A stretch of 64,000 nt of DNA from contig NC_085886.1 of assembly GCF_035222275.1 (NCBI RefSeq), forward strand, positions 3,658,001-3,722,000. Direction: 5' to 3'. This document shows, piece after piece, positions 44,699 to 56,728 of the stretch. The notes under the pieces were generated by a model. It had not been told where the DNA came from and made no database searches. It worked only from the letters and a program-made list of their open reading frames with translations. This DNA is from Podospora bellae-mahoneyi. Taxonomy: Eukaryota > Ascomycota > Sordariomycetes > Sordariales > Podosporaceae. The position numbers and the translations under genes are program-made. The first letter of the stretch is position 1, and the number at the start of each line of letters is the position of its first letter.

Positions 44699-45894
44699 AT
44701 GGTTTGGGTCGACAACGCAACACCGGAGGTGGACGCCATTTCCCAGTGGAGGACCATCGTCACCATCTGCGCCGTCCTCTCGTTTTTCTCCGTCGTTATT
44801 GTCTCAGCCCGGTTATGGATTCGCGACAGAAACCATGGCCTCGCCGCTGATGACTGGATGTCAGCCATTTCCATGGTGTTTGGACTGCTTTATTCGATCC
44901 TCTGCATCATCCGTACGTGATGCTTTCCCACTGCCCATGAGCTTCATGTGAGACCGAGACTGACTCGTATGGCTTGCGTATAGAAACGAAATATGGCCTC
45001 GGGCTACCGATCGCTCTTCGCCCCAAAGAGAACCTGCTTCCCTACAGCCGCAGCAACTTTGCTGGTCGCCCCATCTATCAGATGGGCATCAGCTTCTTCA
45101 AAGTGGCCTTGTTGATCAGTTATCTCCGACTTTTCAAAGGCACAAACCACCTCTGGTACCGAAGGGTTGTCTGGATCGCCATGTTCTTTGTCGTGGCCGG
45201 CCACTTGGGATGCTCGCTCACGCTGATCTTTGCATGCAACCCCGTTCACAGATCATGGGATCCCAGGGTCGACGGAAAATGCCTGGCACCAGGACCGTCA
45301 TTCACAGCCTATGCCATCGTCACGATTATTTCTGATGTCATCGTCGCCATCATTCCTATCCCTGTGCTCCTCCAGCTCAAGGTCAGCAGGGGCAAGAAAA
45401 TCGGTCTCATCGTCATCTTCTTGCTCGGCCTCTTTACCACGCTTTGCTCTGTCTTCCGGTACATGCAAATCGACAATATCCAAAACGGCGATGGTAATTC
45501 TACCATGCTCATCGTCTGGGGGGTCATTGAGTTCAACGTGGGCAACATGGTTTCTTCTCTCCCTTTCTTGGCGCCTATCTTCCTCCGAAAGGCCAAGGAG
45601 TACACCAGCAAGTACTCTGGCAGTGGCAATGGTTACCCCAGCGCCGGGGGCAGCAATGGCCGCAAGTTGGGCGGCGGCAAGTCTGGCAGCGATGCCTACA
45701 AACTCAGCAACATTTCGAGTGGGTTGGGTCGCAAGGGCACTTTCATCTCATCCAAAGGACATCCCGGTCATAGTATGGGCAGCGAGGAGAACATCCTTAA
45801 GGACAGCCCCGATGGATCCATCATGAAGAGTGTCACCTACAGTGTCCATGTCGATGAGAGTGAGCGACGCCCTCAACGTGGGGACAGAGACTAA
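44699..45894 (+). CDS. PTH11-like seven-helix receptor (fungal rhodopsin domain)
   Basis: Exons 44699..44912 and 44984..45894, with a 71-bp intron (GTACGT donor), give 374 residues. Seven hydrophobic segments lie between residues 15 and 275. The fungal_rhodopsin (PTH11-related) pattern is visible: RLWIRDRNHGLAADDWM after helix 1, QTKYGLGLP, ISFFKVALLISYLRLF, CNPVHRSWDP, the D-V-I-V-A-I-I-P-IPVL helix, and GNMVSSLPFLAPIF at the end. There is no CFEM domain. The C-terminal 100 residues are Ser/Gly/Lys-rich and likely cytosolic. Relatives sense surface or host cues upstream of cAMP signalling; the ligand is unknown. Confidence 0.88.
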
Positions 45895-46381
45895 TTTGGG
45901 ATATTCGAGCTTTGGTGGAGTCACAACCATCAACTAGATCTTGATGAGGCTGAGACGACGCGGGATATGGTTGGAAAACTAGGTAGGCGTCAGGGAGCGA
46001 AACCTTTGCTTCTGGGAACTTTTGGACATGACTTTTGGGACTGCGGATACCAGAAAAAACAGACTTGTATTTTTTATTCGACTTATGAGCGATGTATTTT
46101 TACACAACCAAGATATGGCACAGGGCTCAGAAAGAGACCCTTTACACATCGATCAATGACAACTTCAAATTATGACTTTGTATCCTGGACCGACCATAAC
46201 CGGGTTTCACATGCCACGCGCGTTTTTCAAACACACCTGGGTACTTCAAAACCTCCAGCATTGCTTGTTTAACGCACCAGGTTGATTGTAACATTGACCA
46301 ATGTCATTAATATCATTATCGGCCATCTTTCACGGAGGACTCTACCTCGACTTCTACAACCTCAAACACCACATAAACTCT

Positions 46382-46415
<34 letters not shown>

Positions 46416-46943
46416 AAAAACAGAAAAAAAACCCAAAATAACAAAAAGAAAAGAAAAAAGAATTTACCCTCGAAACAAACATCTGACACCTTCATCCATG
46501 CGATCCAATCACGATCTCGTACCCTGCCATTCTTCAAGATTCGCCATCGCCCCCCTATCCTTGTTCTTACACCAAAAAACTCCCCCACTGCACTTCCCGC
46601 CTCTCCCCGCGCGATTTTTCCACTCCACCTCCCCTTTTTTCATTTGCCCCCTCCGAAACGTTTCGTATCCACAGAGTCCACATTCAACGTCAACACGAAC
46701 CACAGCTTAATTCAACGCAGCAGTCAGTCGCAAGTAAAGCCCAGGTTGTCAAAATTGCTACTGTAACAGTGACATTTCAGGATTTTTTTGGGATTTTTTT
46801 CTTACAGGTTGGATTTCAGTGTTGTGGAAACTGCAACTGTGACACCCACCATTTTTTTTTCTTTTCTTTTCTTTTTCTTTGTTTTGGTTTACTTGTGCTA
46901 TGCAATGTGCGAGGCGACATGCAACTCAGCGGAGTGTGCTGTT
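45895..46943. other. Intergenic with a 30-base poly(A) tract
   Basis: Between the receptor and monooxygenase genes, both 3' ends. Holds (A)30 at 46384-46413 inside a longer A-rich tract. No upstream SINE-like body or target duplication can be made out, so I treat it as a homopolymer. Confidence 0.5.
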
Positions 46944-48335
46944 CTAGACAATCGACTTCATGGTTCCCTCATCAAACCCCACGTTCATCGCCCTCTTGCT
47001 GAGAAGTGGACTCGCCGGCCCAATCTTTTCCCATTCGTGAGCATCCAGGCAGGCCTGTCTCGAAGCAAGCACGGCAGGTCTCGTTCTCGCCACCGCTTTG
47101 TCTTCGTAGCCGTCAAGTGCAACCCTCATGTCTGTCGGGGATCCATCGAGGTGGGGGATGACAGTGTCGACAAACTCTTTGACGTCAATGATGGCGTGGT
47201 TGGCGCCTTCTCCTCTGTCTGTTTATTGTCAGCTAGGGTGGATGAGATAGGGGTGGGAAGAGCAACATACACATGGCCATCGGGTGAAGAGCATCTCCCA
47301 TCAGGACAATCTTGCCAGTCGTCCGAAGGTCCTTTGGGGGAGGCCAGTCGTACAAGTCCAGGCATTTCACCTCGGTCGTCTGCTCAGGGATTGTCATGGC
47401 GAGGGACCGGAACGGCTCCGCCCATGTTGACGCAAAAGCCTTGATCAACTTGATGCTGTCAAGATTCGTCTCTGGATATGTGATCGGGGCGGCAGAGTTG
47501 AAGAAATTGTCCCGAACAGGCCATGAGACGACAATCTGGCAGGTGTAGGTGTCCCTGCCCGTGCCGTTTCCAGGGGCATCGAGTGCTTTGGTACCTGATG
47601 TTAGCTTTGTGTGACACCATTCTCAGGGTCCAAAAAAAGGGGGCACTCACTGCTAAAGTAAACAAACGTATCATTCTCTGACGCGGCTCCCTGGAGGAAA
47701 TACGGATCGAGCTTTCTCAGCGGCTCGATCTCTTCAGGCGTGCACTCAACCTTGACACCCATCAACCGGACCGGAATCTTGAACTTTTCGCTGCCGGGGA
47801 ACAGCACCTGTCTCAGCCGTGAACTCCCGCCATCACAAGCAACAACCAAACTTCCCTCCTCCGACACTGTCCCATCCTCAAAATGAACTCTCACCGAACC
47901 GTCCTGCTCATCCGTTTCGAACTTGCCGGTAGCACCCTTTCCGAATTGGATATCCAACCCTGTGGCCAGTAACCGTCGAAACTTATCCCTGCTCACTCTG
48001 ATACGCTGAGACTCATCCGCGTTTGGGGTGGAGGCCTTCAGCTCACCAGTGCTGAGGTCGTAAAAGGGAAACGTCGAAGGCCGCCCTTCTTCCACGGCGG
48101 ACCGGTCGACATAGGCCTCTGGGAGACGGGAGACCAGATCGTCAGGAAGAAGAGACCGGACAGCGGGCAGTGACCAATGAAGGGTAAGGCCCCAGCCGAG
48201 ACCGCGGGTGTCCAAGTCCGAGTCGCGCTCGTAGAGGCGGAAGGGGATGGACGACTTGCGGAGGTGCTGGGCCAGGAGGAGGCCGCTTATCCCCGAGCCC
48301 ACGATCAGGATGGGTTTCTGGTTGGTGCTGCCCAT
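46944..48335 (-). CDS. FAD-dependent monooxygenase (PHBH/UbiH type)
   Basis: Exons 47651..48335, 47271..47594 and 46944..47218 (introns of 56 and 52 bp) give 427 residues, typical length. There is no signal peptide. The N-terminal dinucleotide fold has LIVGSGISGLLLAQHL and an acidic beta-2 end (LYERD). The middle carries VVACDGGSSRLRQ (the DG motif), and GDALHPMAMYRGEGANHAI near the C-terminus is the FAD-ribityl GD motif split by the second intron. The class hydroxylates aromatic or polyketide substrates using NAD(P)H. No other biosynthetic enzyme adjoins it, so the substrate is open. Start at 48335, where the conserved beta-1 strand begins after a few residues. Confidence 0.88.
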
Positions 48336-49689
48336 GTTTTGCTCTGGTTGGTGGCTTTCGATAACAATCTCGCTGTCCCTTGGAAGGAAACTAATAACTG
48401 CTCCCTCTGTTTGTGTTCCTCCCTTGCCTTGATATCTCCCCACGAAATGATATGCCAATATTCCCAAGTGGTCAACCTGGCGTTATCATCATTCCCGTGG
48501 ATCCGGTATCCTAGCACGGACTGGCGCGTGTGTGTGCAGCGTGGTGATGGCCCAATATTCAACTGTGCTATCTGTGAAGGTGGTGGTCATTGGGCCCTGG
48601 AGTGGTGCCATGGGTGTCAAGGGTTCTGGTGTTGTACTGGAATGGAATGCTTGGAAAGGGCGCAGGATTGATCCCCCCCGCCGGGCCTTTCCGACCCATG
48701 GTTGCTCCTCCCCCACGATGCGACGCTGATGTGATTCAGTTGGACTGGCCGTGGGGACAAGGGGACTAAACACACCCCTGGCCTTGTCCTGCGTGAATCC
48801 ATGTCCAATTGTCTTTTCGGACTCGCCCCGATGCGTGGAGCTAGCAGCCAACACGCGCATTTTTTTGATAAACGATATGAAAAATCGACAGGTTTTCTGC
48901 AATGAAAGTACAGAGCTGCAGATAGAGACCCCCATCTCCAGCCAGGTCTGCAGTTGCAGTGACCAACATGAATCAGCTAGCGGCTCTTCGTGGTTGCACG
49001 GAACCGGACTGCTGGGATCGAGATCCGTCTTTTCTTGCTGTCGTTTGTTCTTTCTTGAGACCCCTCTCTCTTTCTCCTTTTTTTTTTTTCTTTTTTTTTT
49101 TTTGCTTTTTTTTTTCGTTACCTCATGTTGGTGATGTGATAATTCTTGTGGGGGAAGAAGCTGGGCTGGAACATCAATGGTATGATGTGGAAATCCCATG
49201 GTATGATATCACACGATGTTGATGGCTTGTGGAAAAAAAGAAGAAAACGCACGAAGCGAAGTTTGTTGAGCTACTGATGCCTCTGCCGGCGCCTGGAGTG
49301 AGGTGGTGGCAGCCCTAGTTTAGATGCCGCTCTCTCGAGGAGCGTTTTTAGCTGGGCACGGCTAAAAATGCTTGACCAACCTCCGTTGTCGGTGATTTTC
49401 TCTGGTTTCCATGACTGCAACATCAGAAATTTCCATGCTACTACCATTGTATATCTCATCAACCCGTTACATACTTCAAACTTGGTTGTCACTGTGGCCT
49501 TTAATAGTAACTATATGCTTGACCGGGCTTTATTAGGAGAATCCTCCCCAACTCTCAACCACGGGCAACCCTGTGATTATTCTACTTTTCAGATACCAGT
49601 AGCCTCTGCCCGCTCGGACCCTTCCCTCCGAGGTGGCTACTAGAACGGCTAGAACACAGCTCTAGCGACCCCGGTGGCTGATCCCGCAA
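48336..49689. other. Intergenic, T-rich tract
   Basis: Upstream of the monooxygenase. Contains a 40-bp T-rich tract at about 49079-49117. No gene seen. Confidence 0.45.
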
Positions 49690-50030
49690 CGTTCCCACTC
49701 AGCAAAGGAAACGTCAGCAAGCCACCCCCGGAATGGTCCCCCGGTCGCTACCCTACAGTCAAATATTGACCGAGGTGACACTGTGCTCGATGCCTGCAGA
49801 CCTTGCTCCGTCAGGCCATTCCTGCTCAAGAAATTGTCAGGTTGCAGCTTCCTCTCGATCTGGCCGGGCCAGAAGCCCAAGAGGGTGTCCAGTTGTTCCT
49901 CTGCAATCACCAGGATCTTTTCCAGAAGTTCTCAAGACCGGAGTGTGGCCAGGGCAGTCAGGTCTTTGGACATATTGAGCAAAATCCTGGCTTTCGTGGG
50001 CAACCTACGGAGTACATACCTCGGTGAATC
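49690..50030 (-). pseudogene. Unidentified gene fragment
   Basis: One minus-strand frame reads as a helical protein piece (ILLNMSKDLTALATL, then a stop, then ELLEKILVIAEEQLDTLLGF). The amphipathic pattern continues on both sides of the stop, so the frame was probably coding. The start resembles the helical N-terminus of fungal F-box-like proteins, but the match is weak. No start or partner exons are visible. It is a short relic. Confidence 0.3.
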
Positions 50031-51275
50031 CCCGCCCTTGCTTACCTCAGCCACCAAAATTCCCGGTTCCAGTCCCCCTCCGCTCCACCTCCTCTCCCAA
50101 CAGCTTCCGGTTGCGGCACCGCGAGCCGGTTTCTAGTGTATTGCTCCCGCGCAGGCCGCGGCAAACCAGGTGCATGAACCGGGACGGCATTCAAGAACCA
50201 AGAACTTCCCTCTGAAACCACCCTTCCCTGATGATAGCTACTTTGTATATGCGCATAATTGGCCCACCGGGGTGCCCTGCCTTCCAATGCAGACAACACA
50301 CAAAGTGAGACACCACAACAAGCCCATCGCCAATCTTTGGGCACAGCCATCAGAACGGTTTAGCTCCACGTCTGGACTATGTGCGAGCTGAATAGGTAGG
50401 TAGACAAACTACGAATACGATGAGTAGAATTGGACTTGGGAAAGATGGGAAAGTTTGCGAATGAGTGACCCCCACGCTCAATACCTTACTGATAGCAGCA
50501 GCGAAAGCCGATATTTATTGGTAGTAATCTCGGCCATCATCTTTGGAGGATTGCAGACACCTGGATGTGTGGCTTGCGAGGAAATCGCTAGCTAGAATCA
50601 CATTCTGATCGAGATGATGTTGACACCCAAGACACCTACCTCGAAATATGCAATGCTTCTCAACTGTCACACCGAGAAACACAGCTTGCAGGCGGTGTAT
50701 CGAGTGTGTGCACTTTGTTATCATACAAAGGTGAAGATGTTCCTTCAAACTCAGGAGGCTGACCAGTACCAAAACACCCCACGGCATGATTGTGGCACAT
50801 ACACACACATCACTCTCTTGGATTTTTGCGTCCCTGATGCATATGTGAGGCGTGAATTATTAGTGTCGAACGGGGATGTCCCCTCGTTCTTGATCCCTCT
50901 TATCGGGACCTGTTTCCAAGAATGGGGGGTTGTTGTGCCGCAAGGTCTTTTGGTATGCATCGTTTCCACTGACTCTGTGCCCTCTGAACTACCGAAAGGG
51001 TGGTCTCAAGTTGTATCAAGCCAGAGCTCGACGGACCTGGTGGTTCCAACGGTCATCGAAAAATGCTCGACATAATGGCATTGGCGTGAGTATCCGAATA
51101 CATATCTCCATTTCCCCCAATCAAAACAATTTCATCCCAACTCCCCTGAAAGCACGAAGAGAACATGTTCTTCACACAGGAACACCGGAACCGATTTATT
51201 GTGTGGTCTGATGCTAGGCTTTCAGTTGCAGCAGGCCCTCCCTTCAGAAATTTGCACCTTGCTCGCTCAACTTGC
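50031..51275. other. Intergenic, no gene seen
   Basis: No supported coding or RNA feature. Confidence 0.45.
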
Positions 51276-51778
51276 TCAACTGCCTAGTTTTGGAGATTGC
51301 CTCGTCAATCTTTGCCATGATCCAAGACTTGTTTGTATCCCGTGATAAACTCGCCGCAAGATCTTGTAGGTTCGAGAGTATTGGGATGATTCGCTTCTCG
51401 GCGTGTTCTTTAAAGCTCTGTTTGATCTCAAAGGCTTCAACGACGGGCTGATAACCCGAAACATGAGAAGGTAAGTCTCTATCGAAGGAATGAGTGTGGA
51501 AACAGTAGGTACATACTCGGTGACGGAATGTTTGTAGATTGAGTCTTCAGGAAAGAGAATATTCCACAGAGTCTGCCACGTCATTGTTTTTGATGTCATG
51601 TGCTCTTTGAGGCTCCTGGCCTTCTCACTCCATCCTCAAAACTGAACTGGCGCTCTGAAACTATCTGGCACATTTCTTCTGACGGTAACTGTGCATGTGT
51701 CTCGAAGCAATCCCCGAATTGGAAAAAAGACATGACATCTTGGACAGCGGTGCTCCTGAGAGTGCATTTGTAACACAT
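51276..51778 (-). pseudogene. Possible relic of a fungal C2H2-associated protein
   Basis: A minus-strand frame contains WQTLWNILFPEDSIYKHSV, the W-x2-L(W)-x3-FP-x-D form that marks a common fungal protein family with C2H2-like or NLR-associated parts. Upstream frames carry a Cys-rich start (MCYKCTL). The frames do not join into one protein and stop early, so it is probably a decayed gene. The assignment is tentative. Confidence 0.3.
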
Positions 51779-52430
51779 GGTCGCTATTGTAGAGCTGTCA
51801 GCCTCTGGTGGGTAATGTGGCAGTTACACCGAGTAACAAACCTACACGACTAGCCTGATACTATTGAATCTGTCAATAGTACAAAGTTAATAGTCTCCGA
51901 TATTGAACCTGTAAGGATTTCGCTTTTGAAAGAGGCATGCGTAAAGCATGGTCGTTCCGACTCCTGGAAGCCGGTCACCCTCCCTGCCAGGTTCCGGCCT
52001 GTTGATATATACACGAGGGTTTCCGAGTTTCGGAATCTTGACGCCCAGATGTAGTCGCTCTCAGCTCGTGATATGAAACAGAGTGTTCGATATGAGGATT
52101 GAAGGCAGTAGAACTTGAACCTGATGGCACTACCGGGCAAGCAGATGATACTAGCCTAGGGTCAACGTTCCATGGGATTGCCTGTGGGCTTGTGATGCGC
52201 TCTCGATAGCTGTTGTCACTTGTTAGCTGTCCAAGAGTGCACAGAGGGGTATGTTGAGGAGGTTCGTACGGAACAGTAAAAGGTTACCCCCCCGCTTGTA
52301 CTTGGTAACATTCCATTTCTGCTCTCCCAGACGATGAATATATTGTCGACAGCTGTTTGTGCTGAGGATTTTATCAGCTATTTACCTCGCTTACTTAGCC
52401 TCGAAGTTGTGCCCTCTTTCTATGCCTTGT
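51779..52430. other. Intergenic, no gene seen
   Basis: A 96-codon minus-strand open frame (51850-52140) has no motif. No call made. Confidence 0.4.
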
Positions 52431-52701
52431 CACGTTGTGGACAAAACAACTGGCACTGCAAATCACCAGCCTTGAAAAATAATTAATTGTCTTTGAAAGA
52501 GAGTCGAGAGGCCTTAAAAGATGGTCAAGAGGCTTTGAAAGATAGTTAACAGACTTTAAAATATAGTTAAGATGCTATAAAAGATAGGTAATAGGCCCCA
52601 GAAGATAACTAATAAGCCTATCCTTCTTTTGACGAGGCGTAGCTTAACAACGATTACTCATTTTACCAACTTGCAGTACCAGTTAATTTGTCCACGAAGT
52701 G
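52431..52701 (+). mobile_element. Short terminal-inverted-repeat element with 21-bp tandem core (copy B)
   Basis: A 271-bp unit. The left end CACGTTGTGGACAAAACAAC (continuing TGGCACTGCAAAT) and the reverse complement of the right end, CACTTCGTGGACAAATTAAC (continuing TGGTACTGCAAGT), agree at most positions over 33 bp. Between them are about seven copies of the 21-22 bp unit (TTGAAAGATAGTTAAGAGGCC form, 52475-52615), more than in copy A. A spacer with GGCGTAGCTTAACAACGATTACTC closes it. Possible flanking repeat CTTGT/CTTGC. It lies 84 bp beyond the kynureninase stop codon. Non-coding and non-autonomous. Confidence 0.72.
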
Positions 52702-52785
52702 CTTGCCTCTATTTTTAGCTTGTCTAAGTCTATTTGATGCTCTATTAGCTATCACATGCTTTTGGTTCTCCATGCCCACTCATGC

Positions 52786-54315
52786 CTACGCCCTCGCCAA
52801 CGCTCCCTTGAATATCTCCACAAACTTCCACACATCTTCAAACCGACAATACATCGGCACCGGAGCCACTCTAATCACATCCGGCTTCCTCGCATCACAC
52901 ACTACCCCCTCCTCCGCCAACACTTTACTCACACTCTCCAATATCCCCTCCCTCAGCATCAAACTCAACTGAGTCCCCCTCTCGAGCGGGTTCCCCGGCG
53001 TGATGATCCTAAAAGCCTGCTCCTCCCCCTTCCTCCCAACCCCCCCTCTGATCAGCCCCTCTAGCAAGCATTCCAGATACCCCGTCAGCACCACCGCCTT
53101 ACCCCTCAACCTCTCCATATACCTCTCCCCCACCGACTCAAACACCCCCAACGCAGCACTCACACTCGCCAGGTCAATCGCACTCGGGTTGCTCAACTGC
53201 CAGCCGCTCGCCCCCTTGCCAGGCTTGAACTCCTTCTCCATCAGAAACCTAACCGACTTGTCCGCTCCATACCAACCCTCCAACCTGTCCAGGTTTCTGG
53301 AATGGTGTTTTTGGTGAAGGAACAAGCCGGCTGTCGACCCCGGTCCGGCGTTGATGTACTTGTAGGTGCACCACACCGCGAAATCGACGTTCCAGTCGTG
53401 GAGGCAGAGTGGGACGTTGCCGGCCGCGTGGGCGAGGTCCCAGCCTACGCAGGGGATGCCGAGGGAGTGGGCGTGGGCGGTGATGGTTTTGATGTCGAGG
53501 AGCTGGCCGGTGTAGTACTGGATTCCGGGGAGGAGGACGAGAGCGGTGGAGGGAGCGTGCTCGGTTATGGTGGCGAGGATGGATTCGGTGGTGAGGTAGA
53601 GGTCGGGGGTGGGTTGGATTTCGATGAGGGAGGTGGAGGGGGAGAGGTTGTGGTGGCGGATTTGGGATTGGATGGCGTACTTTGTGGGGTTAGAAGTCCG
53701 GAAAAGGGAAGAATGGGAGGGAGGAGACATACCCAGTCTGAAGGGAAGGGTTTCCACTCGATGATGACTTTGTGTCTTTCTGCTGTTGGCTTGTAGAAGG
53801 AGGCCATCATGAGGTGGAGGTTGGCGGTGAGGGTGTTCATGTAGATGATCTCTTCTGGCACAGCAGCACCAACGAGGTCGACAGATTTCTTGGCACAAGA
53901 CTCGGCCAGGTCTTGCCAGCTGGACAGAGGCGAGTTTTCGAGGGTTGAAAAGTGACCGTTGACACCGATGCTGGCCCATGTTTCTAGCTGTGACTCAAGG
54001 GCTCTTCTCACAGCTTTTGGCTGAGCGCCGAGGGAGTTTCCAACAAAGTAGATGCTCTTTTCATCTTCACTGTCGTTTTCCCCTACGAGGTTGTTAGAGT
54101 CTGCTGGTTCAAGCACAGAGGGCGCAACACATACCGGGACTGACCCCATTCAGAGCCTTCTTCTTCAACGAAGTCCTCGTGGGAATATTGAATTCTTTTC
54201 TGAGATGGCCAAGCTTGTCTTGCTGATCAAGACTTTGAGCGTATTCAAGAGTTCCCGCTTCAGCTGGAAATGACGGCTTCTGGCCGCTCCGGAAGGCTGC
54301 TGTGAGAGAATCCAT
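52786..54315 (-). CDS. BNA5: Kynureninase
   Basis: Exons 54135..54315, 53733..54082 and 52786..53679 (introns of 52 and 53 bp) give 474 residues, the normal length. This PLP enzyme splits kynurenine or 3-hydroxykynurenine to anthranilate or 3-hydroxyanthranilate plus alanine, in the de novo NAD route. Marks: [13 protein letters not shown] near the N-terminus; [10 protein letters not shown] with the PLP-contacting Asp258; [13 protein letters not shown] with Schiff-base Lys284; and [14 protein letters not shown]. It is cytosolic. The divergent neighbour is indoleamine 2,3-dioxygenase, two steps earlier in the same pathway, across a 975-bp shared upstream region. Gene symbol by yeast orthology. 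Confidence 0.95.
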
Positions 54316-55290
54316 TGTGCCGCTGTTGACACAGAACTACAAGACTGAAACTGAAAGGGAAGATATTGTATTGGCTTCCGTGAGGCCATATCGCACTCCC
54401 CCTTTCTATCCCTTGTATCACTTTATACAAGTCCACAAGCCGTTTTCGGAGGCCACGTGCCGTGTCACCATTTCCATGCTCCCGGGTCGGAGTGGGGCCC
54501 AGACGGGTTTCCGCGATCCGTCTTCCGCACCTTTCCGCCTTCCGCACTTCCGCAGCTCCACCATACAAACCGACGATGACGCCGATTAGGGGTCCCAAAG
54601 ACAGCAATTACATGGCTGAAAAATTACAGAGAATCCAAGCTGACCAACTCCAGGACCTGTTTTGCAGAATCTTGGTTGGGGTAACCACATGCTGCAATCG
54701 GGCAAAGCCCATCACAAAACGTTCATCTCAATGCATCAATCCGACCCTTGTTTGCACACATGCACGGACTCTTGTCTATTGAATATTGAACTGTGCCTTA
54801 TTCCTTACCACCGACTCGACTCGACTGGATTCCCGGCCCGTGTTGTATTCGTCAAACAAAAGAGCTGCCAAGACGACATCGGACGGCGGCTTACACCTCC
54901 TACCTGCACAGCATTCTGCACCTGTACGCACATCGGCCCTGCCATCTTGTTATCAAACAGAAAAAAACGCCGCTAATCTGTGCTCGGAAGGACGGACGGA
55001 GCTAAAGGCATCATACAGGTAAAACGTCACCATGATCTCGGATCATCTGGTTCGGCCCAGCTTCTGTTTGTCTGCCCAAACCCAGTGCCAACTGCCAAAG
55101 CCGTTGTTGACCGCTGACCCCCTTGCTGACCGATGGGCCATCTTATCGAGCCCCCGTTTCTATTTCTTCTTTACCGAGATGTTCCCCCTACTCCTGACCC
55201 TTTGCCACCCATCTCATCTTCCGCGCTCACCTGAATCTTGACTACCGCTTCTGGGTTTTGTCTCACTTCATCCAGTCTTTCGCTCTCACC
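54316..55290. promoter_or_regulatory. Shared divergent promoter region of two kynurenine-pathway genes
   Basis: A 975-bp region separating the start codons of kynureninase and indoleamine 2,3-dioxygenase. No gene lies inside it. Joint regulation is inferred from arrangement and shared pathway; I could not identify a specific operator. The dioxygenase ATG has a good context (CTCACCATG). Confidence 0.45.
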
Positions 55291-56695
55291 ATGTCACCCT
55301 GTGAGCCACTGCCTGCCACCAAGGCTAGTCACAGTGATGTTTCTCGCGTCCTGTCAGAGGAGTTTGGTGTCACATCCAATGCTTTCCTTCCAGAACAACA
55401 ACCTCTCTCGAGGCTTCCAGATCAATACTATGCCCCCTGGGAAACCATTGTCTCTTCTCTTTCCTCCCACATTCAACAACAGACTCTCCGCCAGGAGGTA
55501 GACAGATTGCCAGTCCTATCAACAGACCGCCTGGCCTCAGAAGCCGAATGGAGACGAGCCTATGTTGTCTTGGGCTTCCTCACACATGCCTACGTCTGGG
55601 GAGGTGACGTTGCTTCCGAGGTCGGTATTTCACTTGAACCAGCACCACCTTACTTTGAACTGACACAACTCACAGATCCTCCCCCCACCCATAACTGTCC
55701 CTCTCCTCTCCGTTTCCAGACACCTCTCTCTTCCCCCAGTAGCCACCTATGCCGCGGTCAACCTCTGGAACTTTTCTTCGGTATCTCCAACATCCGACCT
55801 CGCTGACCTCGACTCCCTCACCGCACTCCACACCTTCACCGGCACTCAAGATGAGTCCTGGTTCTACATGGTCAGCGTCGCCATGGAGGCCCAAGGCGGT
55901 CCCATCATCCCCGTCATGCTCTCCGCCCTATCTGCCCTCCAACACCATGACCTTCCCGCCACCACCGAGGCCATCAACGAAATCACCTCCTGCATCCACA
56001 AACTGGGTATATTGCTCGACAGGATGGACGAAAGGTGCGACCCAGAAGTGTTTTACCATCAGATCCGCCCTTTCCTAGCAGGCAGCAAGAACATGGCCGG
56101 GGCCGGGCTGGCAAACGGCGTGTTCTATGACGAGGGACAAGACGGCAAGGGAGAATGGAGACAGTACCGAGGAGGAAGCAACGGTCAAAGCTCGCTCATC
56201 CAGCTATTTGACCTCGTGCTGGGAGTTGAGCACGTCGCGCAGGGTAATGCGAGTCCGGACTCGTACTCGCAGGAGAAGAAGATGGAGAGTTTCCACAGGG
56301 AGGTCAGAGGGTACATGCCGGAGCCGCACAGGAGGCTTCTTGAGTTTGTGGAGGGGCGGTACCCAGGAGGATTGAGGAAAGGTGTGGAGGATTTGTTGGT
56401 GACACCAAGCACAGAGGGAAACGACGGTGAGAGAAGGGAGTTGAGGGAGGCGTTCACGACGGCGACCAAGGCACTGGCCGAGTTTAGGAATAAGCACTTG
56501 CAGATTGTGACGCGATATATCGTGATTCCGTCGAGGAAGGAGAACAAGGCCAAGGGAAGTAACTTGGCGACGGCGTCATCGAGGCTGGCGGGGGATGATG
56601 ATAAGAAGCTGACGGGGACAGGGGGGACTGCACTATTGCCGTTCCTGAAGCAATCACGGGATGAAACGTTTCGCGCGGGGGATTTTTCGCGATGA
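55291..56695 (+). CDS. BNA2: Indoleamine 2,3-dioxygenase
   Basis: Exons 55291..55620 and 55676..56695, with a 55-bp intron (GTCGGT donor), give 449 residues. This haem enzyme opens the indole ring of L-tryptophan to N-formylkynurenine. Family blocks are AYVWGG early, ILPPPITVPLL at the exon junction, ESWFYMVSVAMEAQGGPIIP, FLAGSKNM...LANGVFYDEG, RGGSNGQSSLIQLFD, YMPEPHRRLLEFV, and FRNKHLQIVTRYIVIP, which holds the proximal haem His. There is no signal peptide, so it is cytosolic. Start at 55291; an in-frame ATG 33 bases upstream would add 11 residues not expected in the family. Gene symbol by yeast orthology. Confidence 0.95.
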
Positions 56696-56699
56696 AAGC

Positions 56700-56728
56700 C
56701 ATGTCATGTCATGTCATGTCATGTCATG
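56700..56728. repeat. CATGT pentanucleotide microsatellite
   Basis: Nearly six perfect CATGT units, starting five bases after the dioxygenase stop codon, so inside its 3' UTR. Confidence 0.95.

Noticed and set aside
46384-46413. Poly(A)30 as the tail of a retroposed element
   Set aside because: No SINE or LINE body upstream and no target duplication visible; a simple homopolymer is enough.
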